Assembly (NCBI GenBank): GCA_937923575.1
Contig: CALDUL010000036.1
Coordinates: forward strand, 1-49,211
Source of the DNA: an uncultured Algimonas sp.
Lineage (GTDB): Bacteria; Pseudomonadota; Alphaproteobacteria; Caulobacterales; Maricaulaceae
Direction of reading: 5' to 3'
DNA: 49,211 nucleotides
The position numbers and the translations under genes are program-made. The notes under the pieces are model-generated. The model saw nothing but the letters and a program-made list of their open reading frames with translations, was not told the origin of the DNA and made no database searches. This document shows positions 23,614 to 33,133 of the stretch, piece after piece (within the stretch, counting starts at the first letter, position 1; every line of letters begins with the position of its first letter).

Positions 23614-25248
23614 CTAATGCCGGAAGTGGCGCATGCCGGTGAAGACCATGGCCAGACCGGCCTCGTCGGCAGCGTCGATGACTTCCTGGTCGCGGATGGA
23701 GCCGCCGGGTTGGATCACCGCAGTCGCGCCGGCTTTGGCGGCGGCGAGCATGCCGTCGGGAAAGGGGAAGAACGCATCCGATGAGACGGCCGATCCCGTC
23801 GTGCGCGGCGCGTCCCAGCCAGCGGTCTCGGCCGCGTCCTCGGCCTTGCGCGCGGCGATACGGGCGGCGTCGATGCGGCTCATCTGGCCCGCGCCGATCC
23901 CGGCCGTCGCGCCGCCTTTGACATAGACGATGGCGTTGGATTTGACGTGTTTGGCAACACGCCAAGCCATTTTCAGATCGTGCATTTCGGACTCTGTGGG
24001 CGCGCGCTTGGTCACGACCTTGAAGTCGCCCTCGCTCACATGACCTGTGTCGCGGTCCTGCACCAGAATGCCGCCCGCCACATTGCGGTAGGTGAGCGAG
24101 CGGGCCGAGACATCCGGCACATCGCCCGCGATGAGCAGGCGCAGGTTCTTCTTTTTCTTGAAGTGCCGGATGGCGGCCTCTGTGGCTTCGGGTGCGATGA
24201 CGACTTCGGTGAAGACCTTGGTGATCAGCTTGGCCGTGTCCTCGTCCAGCACGCCGTTAAGCGCGACGATGCCCCCGAATGCGCTGACGGGATCGCAGGC
24301 GAGCGCGTTTTTATAGGCGGTCTGGAAATCGTCTGCGACCGCGACGCCGCAAGGATTGGCGTGTTTGATGATGGCGACAGCCGGCTTGGCGCCTGACCTC
24401 GCATCGCCGAACTCGGCGACCAGCTCATAGGCGGCGTCGGTATCGTTGATGTTGTTATAGGAGAGCGCCTTGCCCTGGAGCTGTTCAGCAGTCGCCACAC
24501 CTGCACGGTCGGTCCCGTCGGAATAGAAGCTCGCCGTCTGGTGCGGGTTCTCGCCATACCGGAGCGACTGTTTCAGCGAACCACCCTGCACGCGGTAGTC
24601 GGGGCTCATGTCGGCAAGGTGCTGCGCGAACCAATTGCTGATCGCGGCGTCATAGTGAGCCGTACGCGCAAACGCTTTGTGGGCCAGGCGCTGACGCAGC
24701 TGACCCGACGTCTGGCCGTCATGTCCGCGCAGTTCTGCAATGACCGCGTCGACATCGTCCGCGTCGACACAGACCGCAACATGGGCGTGGTTCTTCGCGC
24801 CCGCGCGGATCATAGCGGGGCCGCCGATGTCGATATTCTCGACGCAGGTCTCATAGGAGCCACCGGCCGCGACAGCTTGTTCGAACGGGTAGAGATTGAC
24901 GATCAGCAGGTCGATTTCGGGGATGTCGTGCTCGCTCATTGCCGCGACATGAGACGGCAGGTCGCGCTCGCCCAGCAGGCCGCCGTGCACCGCCGGATGG
25001 AGCGTCTTCACGCGACCATCCATCATTTCCGGGAAATTCGTCACGTCCGACACGTCCCGCACGTCCAGTCCGGCCTCCGCGATGGCGCGGCGCGTGCCGC
25101 CCGTGCTGAGCAGCTCCACACCCAGCTCGGACAGGGCGCGCGCCTGCTCGACCAGCTTGGACTTGTCGGAAACGCTCAGCAGCGCGCGGCGGACCGGGCG
25201 GTGGCGATGGACGTCGAAGGCGGGAAGATCGGGATTGGGAGCGGGCAT
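23614..25248 (-). CDS. purH: Bifunctional AICAR transformylase/IMP cyclohydrolase
   Basis: 544 residues. It catalyses the last two steps of IMP synthesis. The N-terminal MGS-like cyclohydrolase domain starts with [15 protein letters not shown] and includes [11 protein letters not shown] and DGRVKTLHP. The C-terminal transformylase domain has [16 protein letters not shown] and the catalytic KHANPCG region, ending in [15 protein letters not shown]. Length is standard. It sits in the conserved alphaproteobacterial neighbourhood of rsmB, a heparinase-like gene and purH, with a capD-like gene inserted here. Confidence 0.97.
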   Translation of the reverse strand: MPAPNPDLPAFDVHRHRPVRRALLSVSDKSKLVEQARALSELGVELLSTGGTRRAIAEAGLDVRDVSDVTNFPEMMDGRVKTLHPAVHGGLLGERDLPSHVAAMSEHDIPEIDLLIVNLYPFEQAVAAGGSYETCVENIDIGGPAMIRAGAKNHAHVAVCVDADDVDAVIAELRGHDGQTSGQLRQRLAHKAFARTAHYDAAISNWFAQHLADMSPDYRVQGGSLKQSLRYGENPHQTASFYSDGTDRAGVATAEQLQGKALSYNNINDTDAAYELVAEFGDARSGAKPAVAIIKHANPCGVAVADDFQTAYKNALACDPVSAFGGIVALNGVLDEDTAKLITKVFTEVVIAPEATEAAIRHFKKKKNLRLLIAGDVPDVSARSLTYRNVAGGILVQDRDTGHVSEGDFKVVTKRAPTESEMHDLKMAWRVAKHVKSNAIVYVKGGATAGIGAGQMSRIDAARIAARKAEDAAETAGWDAPRTTGSAVSSDAFFPFPDGMLAAAKAGATAVIQPGGSIRDQEVIDAADEAGLAMVFTGMRHFRH

Positions 25249-25362
25249 AACGGGAATCCGTGAGAGCGCGGGAGAATCGCCGCACCTCTGCGCTTTTGCG
25301 CCCCCCCTGCCAAGGCGCAGGCGACAGCAAGCTGTGACTAGACTGGCCTCGGCCGCCCCAGT

Positions 25363-27366
25363 TTACAGCCGCTCGATCTCCGGCAGGTCCGGGAGGTCGT
25401 GCATGACGGGCAGGCCGTCGAGCGTGTCATTGGGGACAAAGCCGGCGAGAATGGCGGAAAGCGCGGTTTTTATATGCGCGCGGTCGCGGCGCGACATGGC
25501 TTCGAGCAGATCGTCCACTTGCCCCAGCAGGGCTTCGGGCTCCACCACGCAGGCGTCAAACCGGTTGATGCCCTTAACGTTGGTGGGGGTGAGGCTTTCC
25601 TCGCCATGGGTCAGCGTCTCGGATAACTTTTCGCCCGCACGCAGACCGGTGTAGCGGATCGGAATATCGACGCCGGGCACCTTGCCGCGCAGACGGATCA
25701 GGTTACGCGCGAGCTGGCCGATATTCACCGGCTCGCCCATTTCCAGCACATAGACGTAGCTATCGTTCCGGCCGTTCTCCTCATCCTCAGCAGCGGCAAT
25801 GGCAGCGGCCTGCAGCACCAGAGAGGACGCTTCTTCGACCGTCATGAAATAGCGCTCCATATCGGCGTGAGTGACGGTGACGGGCCCGCCTTCGGCGATC
25901 TGGCTTTCGAACAATGTGACGACGGAACCGGTCGAGCCGAGCACATTGCCGAAGCGCACGGCAGACGCCTGCATATTCGGAATCTGGCTCTGGCGGGCAA
26001 GCGTCAGAAGCTCGACCACGCGTTTGCTTGCCCCCATCACATTGACCGGATCGACGGCCTTGTCCGTGCTGATCAGCACGAAATGCTCGACCCCGTAGAG
26101 GTCGCACATGTCGAGCGTCACGGAGGTGCCCAGCACATTGGTGCGCAGGGTTTCGACCGGGTTGCGCTCGCCTAGGGGCACGTGTTTGAGCGCCGCCGCG
26201 TGGAGCACGATCTCCGGGCGCTCCGCCTTGAAGATTTCCGACATGCGGCCCGCGCTGCAGACATCCGCGAGATAGGTCCGCCACGGCGCGGGGTCCGACG
26301 CCGGACGCATGGGCGACAGACGGCGCTCCAGATTGTACAGATTGAGCTCGCTGATATCGACCAGAGCCAGATGGCTCGGCGCCAGGCGGGCGATCTGCTG
26401 CGCCAGTTCCGAGCCGATCGAGCCGCCCGCACCGGTAATCAACACGCGCCGGCCGGAGATCATGTCCGAGACCGGGATCATGTCGAGATGGCGCGGTTCG
26501 CGGCCGATCAAGTCAGACGCTTCGAATTCGGTGAGCGGTTCGGACGCGCCCTTATGCGCGCGGCCCAGCGGCGCGCCGAGCTGCGAAGCGATTTTGATCA
26601 GCTGCGCCGTCTGCGCGCGGTCGGGCGTCGGGTCCAGGCTGATGATGTGAACAGGTTTGTCCCGGCGCGAATTGAGCGGCGGGTAGATATCCATCAGGTC
26701 TTCGGGCGTGCCCAGCACGGGGACCGAACGAATGGAACGGCCGCCATATTGCCCGGATGTCTCGATCAGCCCGACGGGGTTGAACCCTTCCGCGCTCTCC
26801 CGGCGCGAGGTGTCGCGCAGATAATTGTAGAGATGGGACGCATTGCCGACCAGCACGGCGTCCTGCGCATTCAAGCTCGGCGCCCGCCACAGGGCGCGGA
26901 AGTCGCCGTTCTGCACGACCATGACGATCAGACGCGACAGCAGGATGAAGCCGAACAGCAGCAGCGCGGCTGCGACCGGCGCACCGCGCGGGAAGAACTC
27001 ACCGCGGTCGAAGCCGAGGAACATGACCAGCGGCACGATCAGCATGACGATCAGCACGCCGGAGCCGAGACGGCGGAAGTCGGACAGAGAGGTGAAGCGC
27101 CAGATCGCGCGGTCCTGGCGCATGACGTACCAGGTGACGATGGTGACCGCGCCCGCAACGAAGGCGGATTTATAGTCGATATCGGCCTGCACCGGCGTGC
27201 CCGACACATCGTGACGCCAGCGCACGCTCATCAACATCGCCGTCCAGGCCAGCACGGCATCGATCATCACGAGCCAGAAGGTGCGGAAGGACGGCGCGTG
27301 CTCGGCCTTCGCCCGTTGAGCGCTCCTCTTGTTCTTGCGAGCATGAGTATTACGAGAGTGGGCCAT
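25363..27366 (-). CDS. WbpM/CapD/PglF-type nucleotide-sugar 4,6-dehydratase, membrane bound
   Basis: 667 residues. About four N-terminal membrane spans are followed by a CoA-binding-like domain (AVLVGNASHLYNYLR). The C-terminal SDR dehydratase domain has VLITGAGGSIGSELAQQIA near residue 310 and ALKHVPLGERNP. In place of the YxxxK motif it has NVMGASKR, as in UDP-GlcNAc 4,6-dehydratases of the FlaA1/WbpM group. The product is probably a UDP-4-keto-6-deoxy sugar for surface polysaccharide. Its start shares the A of TGATG with the heparinase-like gene stop, so translation is coupled. It lies 115 bp upstream of purH. Confidence 0.92.
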   Translation of the reverse strand: MAHSRNTHARKNKRSAQRAKAEHAPSFRTFWLVMIDAVLAWTAMLMSVRWRHDVSGTPVQADIDYKSAFVAGAVTIVTWYVMRQDRAIWRFTSLSDFRRLGSGVLIVMLIVPLVMFLGFDRGEFFPRGAPVAAALLLFGFILLSRLIVMVVQNGDFRALWRAPSLNAQDAVLVGNASHLYNYLRDTSRRESAEGFNPVGLIETSGQYGGRSIRSVPVLGTPEDLMDIYPPLNSRRDKPVHIISLDPTPDRAQTAQLIKIASQLGAPLGRAHKGASEPLTEFEASDLIGREPRHLDMIPVSDMISGRRVLITGAGGSIGSELAQQIARLAPSHLALVDISELNLYNLERRLSPMRPASDPAPWRTYLADVCSAGRMSEIFKAERPEIVLHAAALKHVPLGERNPVETLRTNVLGTSVTLDMCDLYGVEHFVLISTDKAVDPVNVMGASKRVVELLTLARQSQIPNMQASAVRFGNVLGSTGSVVTLFESQIAEGGPVTVTHADMERYFMTVEEASSLVLQAAAIAAAEDEENGRNDSYVYVLEMGEPVNIGQLARNLIRLRGKVPGVDIPIRYTGLRAGEKLSETLTHGEESLTPTNVKGINRFDACVVEPEALLGQVDDLLEAMSRRDRAHIKTALSAILAGFVPNDTLDGLPVMHDLPDLPEIERL

Positions 27367-29186
27367 CAGCGCGGCGCCTCCTGCTCGGACGCTTGCTTAG
27401 CGGCTTGCTCTGGTGTCAGCGGGCGCGTCTTCAGCTCACGCGAACGCAGCTGTCGCAAGGACCAGCGCACACAATTGCCCCGACCCGTGCCGTCCCCATC
27501 GCCAAAGGCCTGACCGCGGATCACGAGCTGCTGCGCGCGCACGGGGCGGGCAGAGCTGCCGAGATAGACCGACGGCTCGACCGAGAGCGGGCCGCCATCC
27601 GTGCGAAAACGCCAGGCGGCGCGGCCCTGCTGCACCAGCAGAGCGGAGGAGAGGTCCTGCGCGAGGCTCACGCGGACATCCGGATGGAAGTGGAAACGCA
27701 CGCAATAGGGGATCTGGTCGCGGCGCAACGGAGCCGAACCCACAGGCACGAAAAGGCTGTCTTCGCCGCGTATGTCATCGCCGTCTTCCCCCATGAAGAT
27801 GCGCCGCCTGTGAACCAGACCGTAGCTATCCTTATAGCCCTCATGGCTGGTTTCCAACCAGATACCGCTGTTCTGCTCCTTGCGGCGGGCCGACACCTGG
27901 CCCGGAGCGCGCAGGATCGCGTCTCCCAACATGTCGGCGCGAAAACCCGGCTCCAGCAGCGAACCGGGCGACAGATCGTCCAGAATCAATGTGCTATGAG
28001 CGGCGGCCGCGCGCACGGGCCTGCGCCAACTGGGCGAAACGCCAGCGCTCGCGCCGCAATTTACGATCAATCGGCCATCGGCCGTGGACAATTCCAGAGC
28101 CAAGGGCGCGATATGAGCAAGGGTGTCGAAGGGACGGCGCGGCGCATCGCCCGTGTCGAGCAGGAGCACGCTGTCGCCCGCCGTGACGCGGTGAAAACCG
28201 GAATGCGGGCCAAAGGCAAAGGGTTGCGGCTCTCCGGGCGCGGCGCCGATCATCGCGCCCAGCCGCGCCGGGTTGCCCTGCCCACCGCCGTGGAACACGC
28301 CGAGACCGCCGTCCGTGTGGCGCAACGTCTGCACCATCGGGCCGATCCGGTCGATCGCGCGGCCCAAAGCGTTCGAGCCGCCGAGCGAACGGGCACCGAG
28401 AATGCTGTCCGTGATCAGCAGCAGGCGCAGGGACTCTGCCGTGATCGCCGGGCTGCGGCTGATATGCCCACCATCGGGCAGGATCTGCGCGGACAGCTCC
28501 GCGTCGAGCCCGTCCATGCCCTTGGAGAGCCAGGACCCGGCATCGGACAATTGCGCGCCGAAAAGGACATGCGCCGCCTGGGCGTAGAGACGCGGCAGAC
28601 CGGGCGAAACATCGCCGAGCCGGGCGCGCAGCCGGTGCATCTGCCGCGAGTAGCTATCGTTGATGGCGGCGCTTTCCGGGAGCGAGCCAAGCGCTGCACC
28701 CCAATGGAATAGACGCCGACCGAGACGGTCCGTCTTCATGGCAAAGGCGTTGACGCCCGTGCCGGACACCGGAAACAATTCGGCCCAGGTCGCAAGCCAG
28801 TTGCCCGCGCGCGCCGCCCCGCCGTCACAGGACAGCAAATCCGCCAGCCAATCAAAGCCATGCACAAAATCCGCAAAGCGTTCGCTGGGCAGTGAGGCGG
28901 AGAAGGGATGGCCGTCGCGCATGGCGGTGGAAATGATTTCGGGAGCGCCGACATCCACGCCCTGCCCGCCATAGCGGAACTGTCCGGCCAGCAGCTCCGC
29001 ACCCACCTTGGCATCGCCGAATAGCGAGACAGGGCCGCTGCGCACCATGGGCGGCGCGGACCGGCGCAGCCCCGCCGGATTGGGCCGCAACGGTCCCAGC
29101 ACATCGCCCGCCTTGCGGCGCAACGCATCGGTCAGAGAGACGCGCCCATTGCCACTCAGGGCGGCGGATATGCTGGGTTTGCCCAT
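27366..29186 (-). CDS. Heparinase II/III family protein
   Basis: 606 residues. The N-terminal half is an alpha-toroid (FVHGFDWLADLL, INDSYSRQMHRLRARL, SAQILPDGGHISRSP with the conserved D-G-G-H-x-x-R-S-P). The C-terminal half is the beta-sandwich heparinase II/III-like domain (ELSTADGRLIVNCG, AAAHSTLILDD, RRRIFMGEDGDDIRGED, RFHFHPDV). Family members cleave uronic-acid polysaccharides, but this clade, found beside rsmB/purH in most alphaproteobacteria, has no defined substrate. No signal peptide is evident. It starts 10 bp after the rpe stop and overlaps capD by one base. Confidence 0.9.
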   Translation of the reverse strand: MGKPSISAALSGNGRVSLTDALRRKAGDVLGPLRPNPAGLRRSAPPMVRSGPVSLFGDAKVGAELLAGQFRYGGQGVDVGAPEIISTAMRDGHPFSASLPSERFADFVHGFDWLADLLSCDGGAARAGNWLATWAELFPVSGTGVNAFAMKTDRLGRRLFHWGAALGSLPESAAINDSYSRQMHRLRARLGDVSPGLPRLYAQAAHVLFGAQLSDAGSWLSKGMDGLDAELSAQILPDGGHISRSPAITAESLRLLLITDSILGARSLGGSNALGRAIDRIGPMVQTLRHTDGGLGVFHGGGQGNPARLGAMIGAAPGEPQPFAFGPHSGFHRVTAGDSVLLLDTGDAPRRPFDTLAHIAPLALELSTADGRLIVNCGASAGVSPSWRRPVRAAAAHSTLILDDLSPGSLLEPGFRADMLGDAILRAPGQVSARRKEQNSGIWLETSHEGYKDSYGLVHRRRIFMGEDGDDIRGEDSLFVPVGSAPLRRDQIPYCVRFHFHPDVRVSLAQDLSSALLVQQGRAAWRFRTDGGPLSVEPSVYLGSSARPVRAQQLVIRGQAFGDGDGTGRGNCVRWSLRQLRSRELKTRPLTPEQAAKQASEQEAPR

Positions 29187-29195
29187 CGGGGCCGC

Positions 29196-29897
29196 TTAGG
29201 CAGCCGAACGTGAGTTGGCGGAACGCGAAGCGGCAGGACGAAGGGCGCTGATATTGTCCGACAGAGATCCCGCGCCCTTGAACACGGCGGAACCCGCGAC
29301 CAGCGCGTTGGCGCCCGCCGCAATGCAGCGCGGAGCCGTCTGCGGGTTCACACCGCCATCGACTTCCAAGATGATGTCTCGGCCCGTCTCGTCGATGAGG
29401 CTGCGAATACGTTCGATCTTGCGCAGCTGGCTCTCGATAAAGCTCTGCCCGCCAAAGCCCGGATTGACGCTCATCACGAGGATCATGTCGGTCAGCTCGA
29501 TCAGCGGCTCCAGCACGGAGACGGGCGTGCCGGGGTTGAGCACGATGCCGGGCTTGAGGCCCTTCGCCCGGATCGACTGCAGGCTGCGGTGAGTGTGCGG
29601 CGAGGCATCCGGGTGTATCGACAGAATGTCCGCGCCCGCATCGGCAAAGGCGTCGATGTAGGGATCAACCGGCGCAATCATGAGGTGCACGTCAAACGGC
29701 TTATCGGAGTGTGGGCGCAGTGCCTTCACAACCGCCGGGCCGATCGTAATATTGGGCACGTAATGGCCGTCCATCACGTCGACATGGATCATGTCCGCAC
29801 CCGCCGCATCGACATCGCGCACAGCGGCCCCCAGCGCGGCAAAGTCGGCGGAGAGGATCGACGGGGAAATCAGGACTTTATCAGGTGTTAAGGTCAC
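29196..29897 (-). CDS. rpe: Ribulose-phosphate 3-epimerase
   Basis: 233 residues from GTG 29897. A TIM-barrel enzyme interconverting ribulose 5-phosphate and xylulose 5-phosphate. Motifs include ISPSILSADFAALG, HVDVMDGHYVPNITIGP, VHLMI, VMSVNPGFGGQSFI and EVDGGVNP. The frame is open upstream to 29978, but homology starts at LISPSIL, and the GTG has AGGA about 8 nt before it. It is the first gene of a probable minus-strand unit rpe-heparinase-capD. The C-terminal Ser/Arg/Ala tail is poorly conserved. Confidence 0.95.
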   Translation of the reverse strand: MTLTPDKVLISPSILSADFAALGAAVRDVDAAGADMIHVDVMDGHYVPNITIGPAVVKALRPHSDKPFDVHLMIAPVDPYIDAFADAGADILSIHPDASPHTHRSLQSIRAKGLKPGIVLNPGTPVSVLEPLIELTDMILVMSVNPGFGGQSFIESQLRKIERIRSLIDETGRDIILEVDGGVNPQTAPRCIAAGANALVAGSAVFKGAGSLSDNISALRPAASRSANSRSAA

Positions 29898-30074
29898 GAG
29901 CAGATCCTGGGCCGGGAAATGGGATGGGCAGGCGAAAACGTTGCGCTCCCACCTAACAGCGCCCGAGCATGTCCGCAATGTGGCGAGCCGGACCCGCGCT
30001 TAACATTCATCTGCGGCTCAGCTGCTGCGCAGCGCCTCGACCTGCCTCGAAGCGCGCATAAAGAAGCGCGTATG

Positions 30075-30107
30075 AAAAAACCCGCCCCGGCGTGACCGGA
30101 GCGGGTT
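30075..30107 (-). terminator. Rho-independent terminator of the exported repeat-protein gene
   Basis: AACCCGCCCCGG (30079-30090) pairs with CCGGAGCGGGTT (30096-30107) with a single mismatch and a 5-nt loop. On the minus strand it is followed by six T residues (plus-strand A run 30075-30080). It lies 25 bp after the stop codon of the gene at 30132-30953. Confidence 0.85.
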
Positions 30108-30131
30108 GTTCGTTTCGCGACAGGCTTAGAC

Positions 30132-30953
30132 CTATTTGCGGATCGGCAGATAGTCGTTGGCGCCGTAGGAGCCGTCCGACTGATAGCCATAGCCGGTGTC
30201 GATCGTGGTCGACGCGTCGCCTGTGTAGATCTCGACCGATTGGCCGGTGTAGGTAGAGCCGCCGCCCTGCATGCAGGTGCCGTCAGCCTGAGCCATCGTA
30301 CCGGCGGGGCAGTCCGCCATGGCGCCGGATGTGGAGGCGTAGCCCGTGTCGTAGCTGGTCGAGCTGCTGTAGCCGGTATCGTAGGACGGTGTCGTGTAGG
30401 ACGAGGAACCGCCCTGCATGCAGGTGCCATCCGACTGGGCTGTTGTGCCAGCTGGGCAATCCGCCATGGCGCCCGTGGAGTAGGACGTGCCGGACGAATA
30501 GCTATCCGTGCTGTAGGTCGATGTCGTGCCGTAGGAGGTCGAGCCCGATTGCATGCAGGTGCCGTCAGACTGTGGCGTCGTACCGGCCGGGCAGCTGGCA
30601 GGCGCTTGGCTGTAGGTCGGCGCGGGCTGATAGCTCGTAGACGGGGCGGAATAGACCGTGGCAGGCTGCGAGTAGACCGGTGCCTGATAGGTCGGAGCCG
30701 GAGCACATGTGCCCATGGTCGCGCAGTCAACATAGACCGGAGCGCCCATGGGTGCGGGGGCCGGAGCCATGACAGGCGCGGCGTAGCGACCCTGAGCGGG
30801 CGCGACGCAAGCCTTGCCGCAGTTCTGGCCTGACTCATATTGCGAAATCGTGTTGCCGTAACGCGACTGGGCGTTGGCGCTGGTGGCCATGATCAGGCCT
30901 GCGGTGCCGACACTGGCCATCAGGCCGAGGCGGACAATCTGTTTCGTGCTCAT
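30132..30953 (-). CDS. Exported Tyr/Ser/Thr-rich protein with three CPAGT-DGTCMQ repeats
   Basis: 273 residues. A signal peptide (GLMASVGTAGLIMATSANAQ) is followed by a Pro/Ala/Tyr-rich region and three copies of CPAGT-x2-Q-[SA]-DGTCMQ-[SG]-G. Each copy is followed by a Ser/Tyr/Thr spacer such as SYDTGYSSSTSYDTGY. The C-terminal part has STYTGQSVEIYTGD, close to STYTGGDVELYGFTG in the exported protein at 34413. Each repeat has two Cys, so a small disulfide loop is likely. ATG 30953 follows GGGAGG. A sigma-54-type promoter and a CtrA-like half-consensus lie upstream, and a strong terminator downstream. The family is not one I recognise; surface location is inferred. Confidence 0.82.
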   Translation of the reverse strand: MSTKQIVRLGLMASVGTAGLIMATSANAQSRYGNTISQYESGQNCGKACVAPAQGRYAAPVMAPAPAPMGAPVYVDCATMGTCAPAPTYQAPVYSQPATVYSAPSTSYQPAPTYSQAPASCPAGTTPQSDGTCMQSGSTSYGTTSTYSTDSYSSGTSYSTGAMADCPAGTTAQSDGTCMQGGSSSYTTPSYDTGYSSSTSYDTGYASTSGAMADCPAGTMAQADGTCMQGGGSTYTGQSVEIYTGDASTTIDTGYGYQSDGSYGANDYLPIRK

Positions 30954-31023
30954 ATGAGCCTCCCGTTTTGACACATCTTGCCGGCGGGCCGTTCAAGTCC
31001 CGGGCCAATTCCCGCCTTGGTGG

Positions 31024-31040
31024 CGCAAATACGGAGCCAT
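31024..31040 (-). promoter_or_regulatory. Sigma-54-type promoter upstream of exported repeat protein
   Basis: Minus-strand reading gives TGGCTCCGTATTTGC. TGGC (-24) and TTGC (-12) cores are at correct spacing, with two mismatches to the full YTGGCACGrNNNTTGCW consensus. The predicted leader to ATG 30953 is about 60 nt, very close to that of the perfect site at 34329. A near-CtrA sequence TTAATGTGCTCTTAGC (31057-31072) lies directly upstream. Confidence 0.5.
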
Positions 31041-31133
31041 ACTCACCACACCTTGGTTAATGTGCTCTTAGCGGGACCGACATTCCCAAATGAGAATGTT
31101 CGACGATGTGTACTCCTGTTTCCTTTTACGGGG

Positions 31134-32678
31134 TCACGCCTCCCTTTGCAGGGCGGCGATAAAGAACCCGTCCATGCCGCGCCCGTCGGGAGCGTCGGGC
31201 GGCAGGATGCGCAAACATCCACCCTCCGTTCGTGCCTCCGGCAAACTCAACCCCTCAGGGACTGGAATCGGAATAAGGCGAAAATCGGACAGTTTTTTCT
31301 TAACTTTCTCGATGCGGTCTTTCGCTTCACGATGTTGCAGCGAGCACACGGAATAGAGCAGCACGCCGCCCGGCGCGACGAGAGAGGCCGCGCGGGTCAG
31401 CAGCGTGTCCTGCAAACGGGTCAGCGGCGTGATGTCCTTTTCGCGACGATTGTGAACCACGTCGGGGTGGCGGCGGAAGGTGCCGGTGGCCGAACAGGGC
31501 GCGTCGAGCAGCACGGCATCGAACAGCGCATCCGGCGTGTAATCCGCCAAATCGTTCGTCACGACTTCGGCGCGGTAGCCCGTGCGCTCCAGATTCTGGT
31601 GCAGGCGCTTGGTCCGCGCCTCAGAGACATCGACGGCCGTCACCTGCGCGCCCATGGTGATGAGCTGCAGCGTCTTGCCGCCCGGCGCGGCACAGAGATC
31701 GGCCACGCGCTTGTCTTTCAAACCGCCGGAGAGTGTTTCGAGCACGCGCGCTGGCAGGCTGGCCGCGATATCCTGCGCCCACCATTCACCCTCACGAAAA
31801 CCTTCCAGCGCGGTGACATTGCCGATCGTGTCCATACGCACGGTCTTTCCGCCGATGACCGAGCCGCCCAATTTCTTCGCCCAGCCTTCCGGGTCCGACT
31901 TCACCGAAATGTCCAGCGGCGGGCTCTGCGTCAGCAGCAGCGCCATGCGGCGCACTTCCGCCTTGCCGAAACTACGCGTCCAATCGGCGCGCAGCCAGCC
32001 GGGGAAGTTGCGGATCGGCGCGGTCTTGGCGGCTTCCGCCTTGCCGATATCCGCCACCTTGCGCAGCACGGCATTGGCGAGGCCGGAGAACGGCTCTGAC
32101 TTTGAGTCCATCTTGATCAGTGTGACCGTGTCGCCGACCGCCGCATGAGGCGCGACATCCATGAAGATCATCTGCGCGGCCGCTGTCTGCATATAGGCGC
32201 GCACGCGTCCGGGCGGGGGTCGCTTGACCAGCGGGTCGATGACGGCGTCGATCTGGCCAAGCCGCCTCAGCGTCGTCGCGGCAATCGCGCGGGAGAAGGC
32301 CCGGTCGCGCGGGTCGAGACCGTCGAGCGCGGGATTCTTGGCGAGACTGCTTTCCAGCCGGAAGCCGCGGCCCAGCACATCCGCGACGGCCATGGCGGCC
32401 GCCTTGCGCGCGGCTTGGGCATTGGTCAGCTTTTCCTTCGGGGCGAAAGAGCGGCGCTCTCCGTCCTTGCGTCCATCGTCGCGCTTGCCCTTATATCCGC
32501 CGCCGGGTTTGCCGCGAAACGGCTTGCCATCTCGGCTCCCGCCGCTCTTGCCCTTATAGCCGCCACCGCTCTTGGGTCCGCCCTTGCCTTTATAGCCTCC
32601 GCCGCCGCCATTCGAGCTGCGCGGCTTGCCCGAAGAGCCTGATCGGGAAGAACTGTTAGGTTTGCGGTCGTCTGACAT
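31134..32678 (-). CDS. rsmB: 16S rRNA m5C967 methyltransferase with basic Gly-rich N-terminal extension
   Basis: 514 residues. Residues 1-90 are Gly/Lys/Arg/Ser-rich low complexity with repeats of GGGYKGKxG. Next is a NusB-like domain (AVADVLGRGFRLESSL to LPLVKR region), then a SAM-dependent methyltransferase domain with DLCAAPGGKTLQL, LDAPCSATGTFRRHPD (first Cys) and SVCSLQHREA (catalytic Cys). RsmB methylates C967 of 16S rRNA. The basic tail probably binds RNA and is unusually long. I chose ATG 32678 (MSDDRKPN); an in-frame upstream start exists at 32705. It is divergent from the DUF1674 gene. Confidence 0.93.
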   Translation of the reverse strand: MSDDRKPNSSSRSGSSGKPRSSNGGGGGYKGKGGPKSGGGYKGKSGGSRDGKPFRGKPGGGYKGKRDDGRKDGERRSFAPKEKLTNAQAARKAAAMAVADVLGRGFRLESSLAKNPALDGLDPRDRAFSRAIAATTLRRLGQIDAVIDPLVKRPPPGRVRAYMQTAAAQMIFMDVAPHAAVGDTVTLIKMDSKSEPFSGLANAVLRKVADIGKAEAAKTAPIRNFPGWLRADWTRSFGKAEVRRMALLLTQSPPLDISVKSDPEGWAKKLGGSVIGGKTVRMDTIGNVTALEGFREGEWWAQDIAASLPARVLETLSGGLKDKRVADLCAAPGGKTLQLITMGAQVTAVDVSEARTKRLHQNLERTGYRAEVVTNDLADYTPDALFDAVLLDAPCSATGTFRRHPDVVHNRREKDITPLTRLQDTLLTRAASLVAPGGVLLYSVCSLQHREAKDRIEKVKKKLSDFRLIPIPVPEGLSLPEARTEGGCLRILPPDAPDGRGMDGFFIAALQREA

Positions 32679-32848
32679 GGCGGCGCGCCTAGCCGTCATC
32701 GCCATGCGGGTCCACCGCTCGCGAGCATGGTAAAGATACGGTTGCGGAACGATTCACCGCTTTTTCAGCCTTCGCCTGTATCGCTCCGGGACATCGGACC
32801 GCAGATGATCGGTTTGACGTGGGGGCAAAGCGTTCCTAGCTACGGCAT

Positions 32849-33052
32849 ATGTCAGATGACACGCCAGAGTTGGAAAACGCCGCGCCCGGCAAGATCTTGA
32901 GCGAACCCGCAAAGCGGGCGCTCCGCGAAGCGGCCGAACGCCGCGCCGCGCGTGAACTTGCAGCACGTCCCACTGAAAAAGGGGGTCCGAGTGGTGAGGA
33001 ACCGACGCGGTATGGCGATTGGGAACGGGGCGGTATCGCCTACGATTTCTGA
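32849..33052 (+). CDS. DUF1674/SDHAF4-like small protein
   Basis: 67 residues ending in EEPTRYGDWERGGIAYDF, the conserved C-terminal motif of the DUF1674 family, homologous to mitochondrial succinate dehydrogenase assembly factor 4. Eukaryotic SDHAF4 binds flavinated SdhA and promotes its joining to SdhB; the bacterial role is inferred. The N-terminal part is charged and helical. The divergent position next to rsmB is common in alphaproteobacteria. Confidence 0.9.
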   Translation: MSDDTPELENAAPGKILSEPAKRALREAAERRAARELAARPTEKGGPSGEEPTRYGDWERGGIAYDF

Positions 33053-33133
33053 ACGCCGTTTCGACCAGGCCCCTTACCGCTTTGAGATTTCATCGGCGGG
33101 GCTATTCCCGCGAACAAGTGGGAGTGGCGTATC

